Shown piece by piece: positions 1-12,200 of a stretch of DNA of 64,000 bases. The DNA comes from Oopsacas minuta. Its lineage: Eukaryota; Porifera; Hexactinellida; Lyssacinosida; Leucopsacidae. How positions within the stretch are numbered: the stretch's first letter is position 1; every line of letters begins with the position of its first letter. The translations under genes and the position numbers were made by a program. Location of the stretch: the NCBI GenBank assembly GCA_024704765.1, contig JAKMXF010000311.1, positions 194,735-258,734 of the forward strand, written 5' to 3'. A model generated the notes under the pieces. The model worked only from the letters and a program-made list of their open reading frames with translations. It ran no database searches and had not been told where the DNA came from.

Positions 1-841
1 TTTTCCCAGAATCGGTGTGCGAATCGAGGATTTTGTAAAGATGTGCGATAGTCTCTTTCAGATTAGTTTTATCATCGAAAACAACGCTTGGGTAACGTTC
101 TATTAAATTGAAGAGTACAGTTTCAAGTGAAGAAGCTACTGAGCTGAAAATCATCCTCTGTTTTGAATTTTTCAGTTTCATAAAAGATGAATCAATCAGA
201 CATTTCAAAATCGAGTTTACGTCAGCTGGAGACACTTGTATGTATTGTATAAAGCGTAGTTGGTCACTTTCCAGTGGTCGCTCTTGGATAACCTGGTGTA
301 AGGTTTTCACCCAAAAGTCATGCACACAGCTAAAATTATAATTTGAAAGGTAACATATGACCAAACCAGCTTTGTCCCTTACCTCTGTACTGAACTCATT
401 ATTTACTGATATCTCAGCCACGTGTGGTAAAACGTTTTGGATCGCGGCGAAATCTTTTGCGAATAGGTCGAATGATTTTAGAACGTCGAGACATTTCGCG
501 ATTGTGTCCAGGAGTAAAAGATGCGAAAGATTTTTCTTATCGACTAGGAGAATATCACTTAGCATCCCACCAAGTGTATATATAATTTTCGCAAAATCAA
601 ATTCGCACAGTGAAATAATCGTGGAGACTGTACACTCGAGGTTAGAGAGAATATTCGGACATGGAATATTAGTTCTTGAAATTATGAAAAGATCAGATTT
701 ATATTTTTCTAAACAAGAGTCAATTAGTTCGGATTTTATCTCGAATGGAGAGAATGGGTTATCTATTGTAGCATGACTTGATCCGTTTCGTATTATCCTA
801 TCTAACAGATTGTTGGAATCTTGTAAGATAGTAGAACTCAT
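1..841 (-). CDS. NF1: Neurofibromin (NF1)-like, N-terminal part, truncated by window edge
   Basis: An uninterrupted minus-strand frame of about 280 codons starts at the ATG at 839-841 (MSSTILQDSN) and stays open to base 1, so the rest of the gene lies outside. From memory of the family, the N-terminus of neurofibromin contains a 'LSQLIILDTLEKCL' helix followed by an 'LLQYINVD..KLKRLLKETAF' segment; here I read 'LSHLLLLDTIAKCLDVLK' near residues 104-121, then 'LRFIQYIQVSPADVNSILK' and 'ERYPSVVF' in the same order and spacing. Neurofibromin is a cytoplasmic Ras GTPase-activating protein; its N-terminal third is a helical HEAT/ARM-type scaffold, and the GAP domain would lie off-window. No intron is visible in these 280 codons. 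Another HEAT-repeat protein is the main alternative, but the collinear matches make NF1 the better call. Confidence 0.72.
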   Translation of the reverse strand, partial: MSSTILQDSNNLLDRIIRNGSSHATIDNPFSPFEIKSELIDSCLEKYKSDLFIISRTNIPCPNILSNLECTVSTIISLCEFDFAKIIYTLGGMLSDILLVDKKNLSHLLLLDTIAKCLDVLKSFDLFAKDFAAIQNVLPHVAEISVNNEFSTEVRDKAGLVICYLSNYNFSCVHDFWVKTLHQVIQERPLESDQLRFIQYIQVSPADVNSILKCLIDSSFMKLKNSKQRMIFSSVASSLETVLFNLIERYPSVVFDDKTNLKETIAHLYKILDSHTDSGK

Positions 842-1191
842 TCTAAAACAAAAGTATAGAAATGTAAAGAAAATGTAATAAATACAGAAACTCATCAGAT
901 TATATTAGGTGCTTTTATTTGTCAAAAATTTGAAGATGTCCGCAAGAAACAAAATAAAGTAGTCATGTAAATGTAAAGTGATTTGGCATGCCTCCTAGAG
1001 TTGTACAGGCCAGGAAAAAAGTGATAACACAGGCCTTGCACAAATAAAACGATAGATTGATCAATTAGAATCCACTCCGAGTAATCCTGCTCTCAATTGC
1101 TTACTCCAAAGACACTGAAAATTCAGGGGCAGAATACAAGGGGACTAAGTGTGGCGGAAGCTCCACCCTTTTGTATTATAGTGTAAATATG

Positions 1192-1312
1192 CAGTAAACT
1201 CTCGTTGTAACGAATTCCTGTGGACATCGGTTTCAATTCATTATAAGCGGAGTAAAACCGATTACATTCAAGCTATAGGAGTAGAGAATCGCTTCGATAT
1301 AACGAGAGTTTG
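1192..1312. repeat. MITE-like element, pogo/Tigger-type terminal repeats (family P)
   Basis: The left end reads CAGTAAACTCTCGTTGTAAC. The right end, reverse-complemented, reads CAAACTCTCGTTATATCGAA, so the element is an inverted repeat of about 120 bp. Termini of the type CAGT...CTCGTTATA are typical of non-autonomous pogo/Tigger-class Tc1-mariner elements. Close relatives lie at 23388-23474, 50115-50271, 51731-51855 and 55268-55342. Confidence 0.6.
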
Positions 1313-2630
1313 GTTATATCTGACTTGGTTAAAAGTGCTCGCAACTCTCAAGCTCAACCCCCTTCCCTCTGAACAAACTTGTATCGGACCCCTGAAGTCA
1401 TTCAGTGAAATAAAACAGACGATAAACATGATAATTTTTATTAGGAAAATCACACTAGTGCACGAATTATAGATATATACGGTGGCCACTGCTTCTAATA
1501 AAATTTCGACAAATATATGGACCACAATGTGTTGGCTACTACTAAAAGGATAAATTTTCAGAATACTAATAAGGAAAATTGAAGGCTATCTATTAGTTTA
1601 TATTGTGAAATCTAATAGATAGAAACTGAAATTTTTACATTATGGACAGCCAGCCATAAAATGGAAGCATTCAAAGAATCATGAAGTCTGGAGCTAATAT
1701 ATTACAGCCAAACAATGCACTAATAGATAAGGTTCATTGATAATGGAAGAAAAACTCAAATACATAATACGTAATTTGATATTGAAATAATTCAGTGTCT
1801 CAAATTAATTGATATAAAATACAGTTTGTATTACCTTTGCAGTCGAGGAGCGAAACAAAAACTTTTCCTCATATAACTCATAAATAATTGAAAATAATCT
1901 AAAAAATATTTTCAGATAAATCAAAAGAAAAATTCACTTATCTTTATATATAGAGATTAGTAAAAACACCAATCTACCACATAGACTGGCATTAGAAATA
2001 CGTATTTACTGCTATTTATTCTGAGCAAGCCACATATCCAATTAAATTATATGGTAAGACTATATGTCTGGAGTGGTAATCGGTATTATTATTTGGTTAG
2101 AGTAGCCTCAATTGATATAGGTTAATTTTGAAGAAGGAATGTTTAACTTGGTTGTGTAAACTATTGTTTTGATTTATTAAGCAATTTGGACTATTCACTG
2201 GGTAATAATAGCCTCGTTATTATAAATGAAATATTTTCAGAGGAGATTTTGGTTAACATTGCTGCAAGAACATAGTTTGAGGGAGAAATATTTCCCTGAA
2301 TTCTATGTTTAAAAGACTAGTTACACAAAAACATTTAGAAGAATATTGCAGACAAAAATATTATTCAGAGCAATACTGTATGATAATTTATCCCTAAGTT
2401 ATAAGATTTTGCCTTGTCACTAGCATAGTATGTATCATTTCATGTGGTTTATGGTATAAAGTTATAAACTGTCTTGTAGCACAGTGAATATTACAAAAAA
2501 TTAGCAACTCTCCTCAAAATGCAATATTTTAATTCATTCACTTTCGATGGGTAAGATAGTATAATTTACAACGATATTAAATTAAAAGTCCGCTCACAAT
2601 ATTATATAAACACGTTCATAACCTTAGGGA

Positions 2631-2720
2631 CGTTCAAACATTACGTAACGCCTCGAGGGGAGGGGTAGTATGCAAAGCGTGACAACGCCATTCTTTTTGT
2701 GTGAAAAAGAGGTGAAAATG
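2631..2720. repeat. Fragment of MITE-like family D
   Basis: Begins CGTTCAAACATTACGTAACG, followed by a G-rich stretch (GAGGGGAGGGGTAGTATGC). The same order of motifs recurs at 22269-22438 and 42563-42691, where the matching right end (GCGTTACGTATCGTTTGAAC) is also present. The right end of this copy is not recognisable. Confidence 0.5.
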
Positions 2721-3233
2721 TTGTGCTGGACATCAAAATCATACATTATGAATGTTTCCCATTTGATTGTTAGAGAACGTATATGCCTGAATTAGTGGCC
2801 GTTTAAGTATGCACAGTGTAATTTAGTACACGTGTCATAGGCCAAAAGTATAAAGATAACATAGATTTATGAATAATTACTTTATCTGATAAAATAATTG
2901 TTGCATAATCCAGTTATAACTAACTAAGTAATATTCATAAATATATTACACAATGTCTATAGCAAATTAATTATTCTATCAACCTCAATAAAGTTCATAA
3001 ATTATCCGGTTATATAATGTGGAAACTAAGAATTATTACCTATATCCACGTCCTTCCTAATATTTCCACAATATTTCACAATAATCATAATACAAACAAA
3101 CATAGCTGAATATTTAAGGGGAATGTGTTGAGGCTACACACTGTAATAATATTGAAATTTAATATGATACTCTACTATTGTATGCAATATGTTTTCACAA
3201 TAGAAACGTCTCTTCTAGAATATATTTCTGAAG

Positions 3234-3241
3234 TATAAATA
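3234..3241 (+). promoter_or_regulatory. TATA-like box of aGPCR A
   Basis: TATAAATA 42 bp upstream of the ATG at 3283. Receptors B and C have comparable boxes 33 and 40 bp upstream of their ATGs. A TATA box this close implies a 5' UTR of only about 10 bases. Confidence 0.45.
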
Positions 3242-3282
3242 CAAAGATCAACACACAACAACACCTATTTACCATTGAGGAA

Positions 3283-6200
3283 ATGAATATAATATTTGCT
3301 ATTGTTCATTTGTGGATATCTGTCTTGTTAATCTCGTGCGTTCAGGCTCAGAGTAAGTTATTAAATTTATACATTTATAAATAATAGCAAGATGCATTTC
3401 CCATGCGTACTTTAATACGTATAATACTAGATAAATTCGCTGAGTTAACGGGCATTCGAGTTGAGTGTATATATTTCAAAAAGATAAAATATATACTAAT
3501 TATCTATAGCTCATTTATAGTGAGTACATTAATTTGACAATTCATCTAACGGCGAATCACAGGTTAACTTGAAAATGCAAGCAAGTAAATTATAATACAA
3601 ATAATCAACAACTCTAATTTCCTAACTGTAACTGAAAAAATTTCCTAATTGTTCACAGGTATATTAACTGATAGAAAATCATACGCAACAATTGTATTAT
3701 CAAACGAGGCTTTAGCTTCTTCCAGTAAACACTCTACAGAGAGTTCTCCCTCTTTCAGAGGTTCACCGACAGGTTTATACCTCTGACTCAAATGATATAA
3801 AATCAATTTCTTAACACATAATGCTTTAGCACAGCCTACAGCCATTGACGGTGTTGAGTGACCATTTTGAATTGATTTTTCCATGTCTTTATTTTCGTTA
3901 GTAGCTTCATGTAGTAGAACATCTGCATTTTGGCCGATTTTGTAGAGCTGAGTGCAATCACATGTATCACCTAAATATCAAGAATTCAAAGTTAGTTTAC
4001 GCTAGTTTGCATACCCACATGTGTTTGTGGTAAAATCAGTTGAAAATATCTGTGGTAAAAACCAGTTGAAAATAGCGAATCTGAAAGAAGCAATGCTTGA
4101 TTTTCGAAAAATTGAAAGTTTTTGTATTTATATTATACCTAAAATTATAAGTTTCCTGCCTCGTCTTTCTGGACCCAATACATCAGTTGGGTTAATAACA
4201 GCTCCATTATGTTCTATACTTTGCCCAGATTTTATTTTGGCGAAAAGTGGGCCTTGGGGCACGCCTAATGCAATTAATTTGGCTGCATCTAATTTTCCTG
4301 GCAAAGGTCCTTCTTGGAATACAAAACCTAAACTAGGAACTCTATGCTTCAGAGCTGCAGCATGTACTTTCATACCATCTTCTTCAAAAAGTAGCCATGA
4401 ACCATCGGGTTGACGATGTATTAGATTGTAAGCGGCTTCATCAAAATGTGGAGGTGCTGTTGTTTTAATAGGCATAAAATTGGATTCTGGTGGAATCTCT
4501 CCTGCAGTTTCTTCATCTAAAAATGCAAATTTTGCGTTTTTAATCATTAAAATAGGAAATTTTGAAAATTCGTCCCATTTTATACTTACAAATATCTTTC
4601 TCAAATTTCCGGGGATTTCACGTTTTCCCCAATCCACCCGAAATATCCAGAAATATTGCAAAAAATGTAGAAATATACTCAGGAATTTCAAAGTTTCCCC
4701 CTGATAAGACGATAAATCTCGGAAACCTTGAGGGTTGGCAAATATGAATTCCCTAATGCTAACCTATATCATCCACCAGCTCATACACTTCATATTTGTA
4801 ACCCAGTATTGAGTAAGATAGATTCAAGCTCTGTCGCAGATATCCAGCCAAGCCAGGGGGCCCGTATATCTTCAATGCAGGTTTACTCTCTAATGCAACA
4901 TTCTGCGTAATCGTGCATAACAGTCCTGGTAATCCGAATAGATGATCACCATGCATATGAGTAATGAATATTTTATTGATTTTACCGAGCCTTACAGTAC
5001 TGCGCATTAATTGTATTTGAGATCCCTCGCCACAGTCGAAGAGCCAGACATCACCTTTAAGCTGTAGTGCTGTACAAGATGCACCTCTTGTAGGAGAGGG
5101 AAGCCCAGCGCCGGTCCCTAAAAAAGTTAATTTCCACTCCATTATTTGTAAATGATAATTATGAGAGCATCTTATGAAATGCTGTGGCATAGAAATATAA
5201 ATTATGGTTTAGTTTCAATATGACTCCATCAACTCCTTTAACCTAAAGAGAGAGATTCATCAATATATACAAGCCACAAAGAGTGACATTATAGTACGTA
5301 TATAATTGCAATCCTTTTGCTACTTTGTATAAAGTATGAAGTATAGCATGAACTTCCGTTATTTCGGAGCTCAAGGACCGCAATATTTTCTTCGATATTT
5401 GTGGAATTTCAGAATTCGATATAACAAAAGTTAACTATTTACAAGTTGCAGCAAAAAATATCTTCATTTTGGCGTAAAATTAAAGACAAATCTACTTACA
5501 AATATAATCAATTTGTTTTAGATGATGGCGACTTAAAGTTAACTAATGACTCTATCTTGGAAATATTCCTGAATGGCCAATGGGGATCAGTTTGTGATGA
5601 TTTTTGGAGTCTTGCCAATACAGATGTTGCATGTAGAAATCTAGGCTACAGACGAGGACTGTCATTCGAACATGGAATTACATCAGATACCGGAAGTTTC
5701 CATTTTGATGACATCAAATGTCTTGGAAACGAATCAAACATTATGGAATGTGAACATCGCGTAGTAGATGACTGCAGTGCATTAGAACACATCAGGATCT
5801 CATGTGAAAAGGGTAAGTCTCTATCCCATGAAAAGTATATTTCATAAATATTGCAAATTTCATGTTTTGTTTTTGTGGGACAATGATGCCTCCAGGCTAA
5901 ATTTGACCGGCTAGAGAATATGAATACAAACACTTAATTAATAACACAATATACTGTAGATGGATGTGAATCATATGCTCCTTTTGCTGATTCGGTGGAA
6001 ACATTCGTGAATCTCTATGTTGAAGGACAGTGGTATTATCAATCTGGAGAAGATTTTACTTGGGAAATAGCTAATGTAATATGCCGAGAGAATACTCAGA
6101 CAGAAGCAGAGTCAATTTACTACTACTATAGAGACCCGTCAAGTCAAATTAGCATATTTCCTCATCGTATTAGTTGCATCGGAACAGAAAGTAGTATCTG

Positions 6201-9200
6201 TCAATGTACTCGTACAGGATCGCATTCCTCTGAGATAATTGTTAAGATAAAGTGCAGATCAAGTGAGTATTATTTGGTGTTTTATTCAAAGATTAAAAAC
6301 TCTAATTCGACTGTGGAATATTTATATTCGACGATTGAACACCGGAATTTAAAAATACAGTATGGCTTGGATGTGTTCTAGGCATTATTATAACGTTATG
6401 TATTTTAAACAGCCCGAAAATTGTTTAATTTCAAATTCGTTCACCCTTAAAATTATATCTTCTTTAGATGAAGGACAGCTAAGATTGGTGAGTGGGGTAA
6501 ATAGGAACAGTGGTTTCGTTCTGATCAACCATGAACAGACTTGGAAAGGAATTTGCATATCTAAAGAAATTTCAAACTTTCAATTAGCATATGTAGCATG
6601 CAGAAATCTAGGCTACAAAGGTCTGTACAATTTCTTTTACGATGATTCTCTGTCGGGTATTCTAATTGGAGGAAGTTACTTTATTAACAACAAGTTTCTG
6701 TTTTCTTGGCTGATGCAGCCTAATTGTACTGGAAATGAGCAGAAAGTGATAGATTGTGAGTATCATCGTTGGGAAGATTTTGTCTGTCAAGAAGTCCCTC
6801 TATGGGTTAATTGTGAACCTTATGGTAAGTAAGAATCTAATCGTGGATGAAAAATATAATTTTTAATAGAATATTTTACAGATTTCAGTGACGTCATGCT
6901 CATTGGCAGTACTTCAGAGTATGAAGGCTTTCCGCAAATATTTCATAACGGACAATGGCTCTCTCACTGCGCTTCTAATGGAACCTTTGACAGCACTATT
7001 GGCCATGCAATGTGTCGTTCAATTGGAGCATCTTCTCTTAAGGAATGGGACAAAGTGCCTAGTAATGAAAGTGTTGATTTGGAATTAAAGTTTTTATGCT
7101 TCAGAAATGAGACCAGCCTTGCACATTGTATTTGGACAGAGGAAATAAACTGTAGTGAAAGCGAGCGCATATATATTTACTGCAATCCACCACGTGAGTG
7201 TATTTCGTAACTTTTCGATTAATAACTTCCAGTTTTAATTACTTTCATGTTCACAGTTGATAAAGCACCATCTATTTCACTCGGATCCACTGAAACTGGA
7301 ATTATTGATATCTATGCTAATGGAGACTTGGGCATTTCTTGTATCAATAGAAGTAGAAATGATGGGTTCATGCAGGCAGATGCTCAAGTTATCTGTAAGC
7401 AATTGGGGTTGAATGGTGTGAATTGGCAACCATTTGAATACACCATTACTGGACAATATTACTGGAATAGTGTATTTAACTGCGATGGAACCGAATCTAG
7501 TCTAGCTGAAGGGTATTGTTTGCAGACAACAGCGTATACTGATGCATGCCCGCAAGCCTCAAGTTATCCTGTGAAAATATTTTGTAGGCCAGCAGCAAGT
7601 AAGTTTGAGTTTAGATCATATATTATTGTACATCTTGAAATTGACCCCAAAATTGAATTGTGCCTCGAATTTCAAAGCCAAGCGATACTACTGATGAATG
7701 AGATAATTTTGTGTTTCTTCTAGACGAAATGCGATTACTCCCAGTCGAAAACAGTAACTTCTCCATCGTACAGTTTCTCACACCTGAGAGAAGTTGGGCG
7801 CCCGTGTGTACCAGAAGTTCCAGCATACAATTTTGTGAAATATTTGGATACAATTCTGTTGATGAAACCAGATTTGTAACAGCCAATGCACACCCATATA
7901 CTCTCTTGGATTGCCCCAACACAGAATTAGATCAGTGTAAATTTACATTCACATACGACTATATATCCTATTATGGATGTGAATCAATATTGCAAATTGC
8001 TTGCAGTAACTTACAGGGTAAATGAATATATTTAGAAAAATTTGTCTTTTGAAAGTCAGGTAATTTAGATCATTTTCTTCCATTTAGCTCCATCAATATT
8101 TCCAGAAAACTTACAAGTTATAAGTATAAATCACTATACAGTTCTGCTAATTTGGGATTATCAATACAGGATTAGTGAACAGTACATGAACATCTTTTAC
8201 CGTCTGGATATAACCCACAGGCTTTTGCTTTATGAAGACCTCAATTTCCAAGTTAACATTGGCGAAAAAGAAAGTAGCAGAGTTAACCGACGTTATCAAG
8301 CTATCAGTGGATTACAAAGTTTCACTGAATATGCTTTCAAGTTGCAGTTGGTAAATTCTGCTGGAGCTGGGCCTTTTGGAAATACTGTAATTATCACAAC
8401 AGATGAATCAGGTAATTTCCAATATGTCATGGAATTTTGATATTATTTTCTGATAATTGTATTCCAGAAGTTCCTACTGGAGTTCCAAGGAATATCCAAG
8501 TGCATACAATTGGTGCTACACAATTCACTATTCAATGGGAACAACTCAACACCACAGAACAAAATGGAAAGATCCTCGGTTACGAAGTTTGTGTAAGAAT
8601 TTCATCAATTGCTGATTGTGAAATCAATGATATCGAACATTATTTTTCTGGAAATCCAGAACCTTATCAACTAATAAAGACAGGTCTACTCCCAGACACA
8701 CAGTACACAATAACTATAAATGCGTACAATTCACAGGGAAGTGGTCCAAATAGTGAACCTCTGAACGTTACAACAGGTAATGCATTCATATTTGTATTAT
8801 CTTAATATATTTATACTTGTAAACCTATGGGAAGATTCCTGGTTCTTTGAGAATCATGTCATGCAAAATGCACCAAAAGCTAATATGATACTTTGGCCAA
8901 AAACCACATTTCCTGTCTTTCACCATTTCTTCATTTTGTCCAGTATACGTATATGTAATTATCCTACAAGTTTCGCTAACAAATTCAACTAGACTACAGA
9001 TTGCTACATGTTTTTTCTAGATCTACTGATTCCTATGATTACTTCACCAGAAGAAGATCAATCTTTCCAAATTGCTAGCATTTATGAGTTGGAATCATTC
9101 TCACACCTTCAAGCATGTACATCAACAGGAGTTCCTACACCCACTGTTATATGGACGTATAACACAAGTACTCATATAACTGGCAATATCTTATCAATAC

Positions 9201-12200
9201 AAACTGAAGATTTGAATTTAGATATACCTGTGAACATCTTCACTTGTACTGCAACTAATCAAGCTGGATATGATACTAAAAGTATCTATGTAATAATCGA
9301 CATACAGTTGCATACTCCACAACTTCCAATAGTTGAAGATATAGGAAAGAAGTACATAAATATTAAATGGACTGACTACAGTTCCTTAGTATATACTAAC
9401 TTTTATGAAATTTGCGTTCAAAAGTATGTAGAGAGTGATTGTATTCAAAATGTCACTACAACAGATACAGAGCATTCAATTGGTAATTTGGAACCAAACA
9501 CACAGTACATCATAACGATAGTTGCAGTTACAGTGTTTGGGAGAAGTCCAGTGAGTCAGCCTCTAATAGTGACAACTCAAGATCAAGGTATGCAAGTTTT
9601 TATTGTATACGTATATGTAATATTTTATGATTGTCTACACCACGAAGATTAAAACTAACACTCCCAAATTACAGCCAATGTCGAACTAATATTCATTCGA
9701 ATTTTTGAAAGTGCCAATCACTTTTCTATTAATATAGCCACGTTACTCGAGTTTGCAGAAACAGAAGCTGCATATAATTGCCTTCATTCTGGTAAATAAG
9801 CAGCCTTCTACTGTATTATATTTTGCAGTAGTATGAAAAGTTAGGAATTTATTAGAATTATTTGTACTGGAATCAATTTTCATAATTTTCTTCTCCAGAG
9901 ATAGATAAACAAGAACCTGTGATAGATGAACCAAGGGAAAATATATCAATAATAATTACTAACATTAATGAATTGAGAAAATTTTCACTAAAGCAAGCAT
10001 GTACTTCATCAGGAATACCTGAACCAATAATTGAGTGGACATCGAACACGGATTATATTTCTAACGATGATCTGGATATCCAGCCAGGAGATTTGAGCAT
10101 TGATGACAAAATAAATCCATATATTTTCACATGTACAGCCACAAATCAGATTGGAGAAGATTCCAGGCTTGTCTACATCAGAATTGAAGTTGATATCACA
10201 AAGGAAATTGAAGCGTTGGTCAATGTAACAGTAGAAGAAACAAAGAATTTGTCGATAATAATCGGGTTAAATGTAATTGGTATAAATGTTGATGATGAAC
10301 AGAACATTACAAAGGCTCAAGATTCCATTGATAAGAACGCGGAAGATTTAGATAATTTGATTATCAAATTCACTGAGAGCAACACTGTGACTGAGGAAAA
10401 CTCAGAAGTAGTAAAAGAACTTCTAGCTCCAGCAAGTGAAATTATTCAGAAAGATATAGAACTCTCTTTTGAAAGCGAACAAGAAGAAACAATGGTAATG
10501 AACTTATATTTTTCTAAATAAAAATATTTAATTTACCAGTTAAATTCAACGTTAATTTTGTAATAATTACAGGTTGAGAAGGGCAGTGTTACTACAGCAT
10601 CTAAAGGAATAACTACAGCACTGAATTCAGTTGAGCATTTAGCTTCGAACTTTGTTTCCAATCTTCCAACCGATGAAACAATGAGTGCAACAATTTCTTC
10701 TTCAGCAATCACATTGGTAGCGGAAAATATCATTTTACCTCCAAAAACAGAGAATGACTCCCTTATAATTGATGACATAATTATTCCTGACGTCCTTACT
10801 TCTAAAAATGATGATATTAAAGAGCGAATTAAGATCCCAATTGAAGTAGCGCGTATGTTTTCTACGAATAATACAAAGCTTAGGGTAAGACAAATTAACA
10901 TTTTTCGATCCTTGAAGCATTGATTGAGCTCAATCATAATTGTTTTAGATTGCTACAACAATCGTGAAAACAGACAGAAACTCTAAAGATGTCGATTCAC
11001 AGAGTAAAGCACCAAGATTATCCAGTAATATATTGTCAGTTGTTATACCAGGATATGGAAGTAAAATGAAAATGACAAAATTACCTCAACCAGTAAGCAT
11101 ACCAATTCCTTTAGTAATCTTATCAAAATTACATTTTTAAAATTCGGTTGTGGCTACAGTACCAACAACGGCACCCAAAATTTTCGTCTTAGAGTGCTGT
11201 CAACGGCAAGGCCCAAATTCCCACTCATCAAAAAATGACATAGAACCACATACAATGAATCTTGGAACCTGCTGCAGGCAATTTAAGAGTAAAAGTTTGT
11301 GTGCAGTTGCCGACTCTAGCCACTTCCAAAATTTATCACTTAATTCCACAGGTAAGATTGAGTATTCCAGTGCTTTCAACGAATGGCTTAGAACAATTTC
11401 AAAACTGCTCATTTCTCAACATTTCTTCATGGTTAACATTTGGATTAACTACATATGCTACTGAAGACAATATCACATTTTGTGATACAGACCATTTTAC
11501 AAGTTTCGCGGTTTTCGTCACTCCAAGGAAATTAGGTGATGATGATGATTTGAATAGAGTAGCCTCGATTGTAAGCTATGTACTAGTTTCCATCTCATTG
11601 GTGGCACTACTTATTTCATTAGTTCTGTTCTTACTGAGTGCAAGGAAGTTTTTCAAGTTGGAAGCTAACATAATTTATTTCAATTACTGTTTAGCAATGA
11701 CCCTAGCGTTCGGTCTGTTTCTATTTGGAATAGAAACTGGAAAGTTCCATAAGATATTGTGTATGGTAATAGCCTTTCTACTTCATTATATTTGGCTTGC
11801 TGTATTCGTATGGACTCTGTGCAATGGACTGTTGATCCTCTACAAACTAACTATTGGTAAGTGAGCCAGATCTTTAATATATCAGCGTCAGGCTGCCTCA
11901 AATAGCTCAGCGTATTTCAAGGCATTATTATGGGGAAATCACAACTATTAAAATTCTGGGGGAAAAACTACTATCTTTATATATATTCATTTTATTGTCT
12001 TATTTAGGAATTCTGAAAGAGCACAAGATTTACATATATCTTATACTTTTCGGATGGATATCTCCAATCATTATACCCATTATTACTATCGCAATTAAAC
12101 ATGATAATTACGTAAAACCAGAAGAGCATTGTTTTCTGACATATGAAGATGGAATAATTTGGTCCTTCATTGGACCAATACTGGCAATACTGTCTATCAA

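Larger units (their letters stand above)
842..3282. other. Intergenic DNA between the NF1-like gene and aGPCR A
   Basis: No exon with coding character on either strand. It holds both 5' flanks (the NF1-like gene reads left, aGPCR A reads right), so both promoters should lie here. Two repeat insertions are recognisable, at 1192-1312 and 2631-2720. The remainder is AT-rich sequence in which I see nothing further. Confidence 0.6.

Noticed and set aside
108-776. Plus-strand open frames over the NF1-like region
   Set aside because: Antisense shadows of a continuous 280-codon minus-strand frame with clear neurofibromin similarity.
11150-11351. Coding sequence between exons 14 and 15 of aGPCR A
   Set aside because: Open frames exist, but joining 11092 to 11352 in phase 0 reproduces the GAIN-to-GPS exon border of receptors B and C, and the intervening DNA has no GAIN-like sequence.
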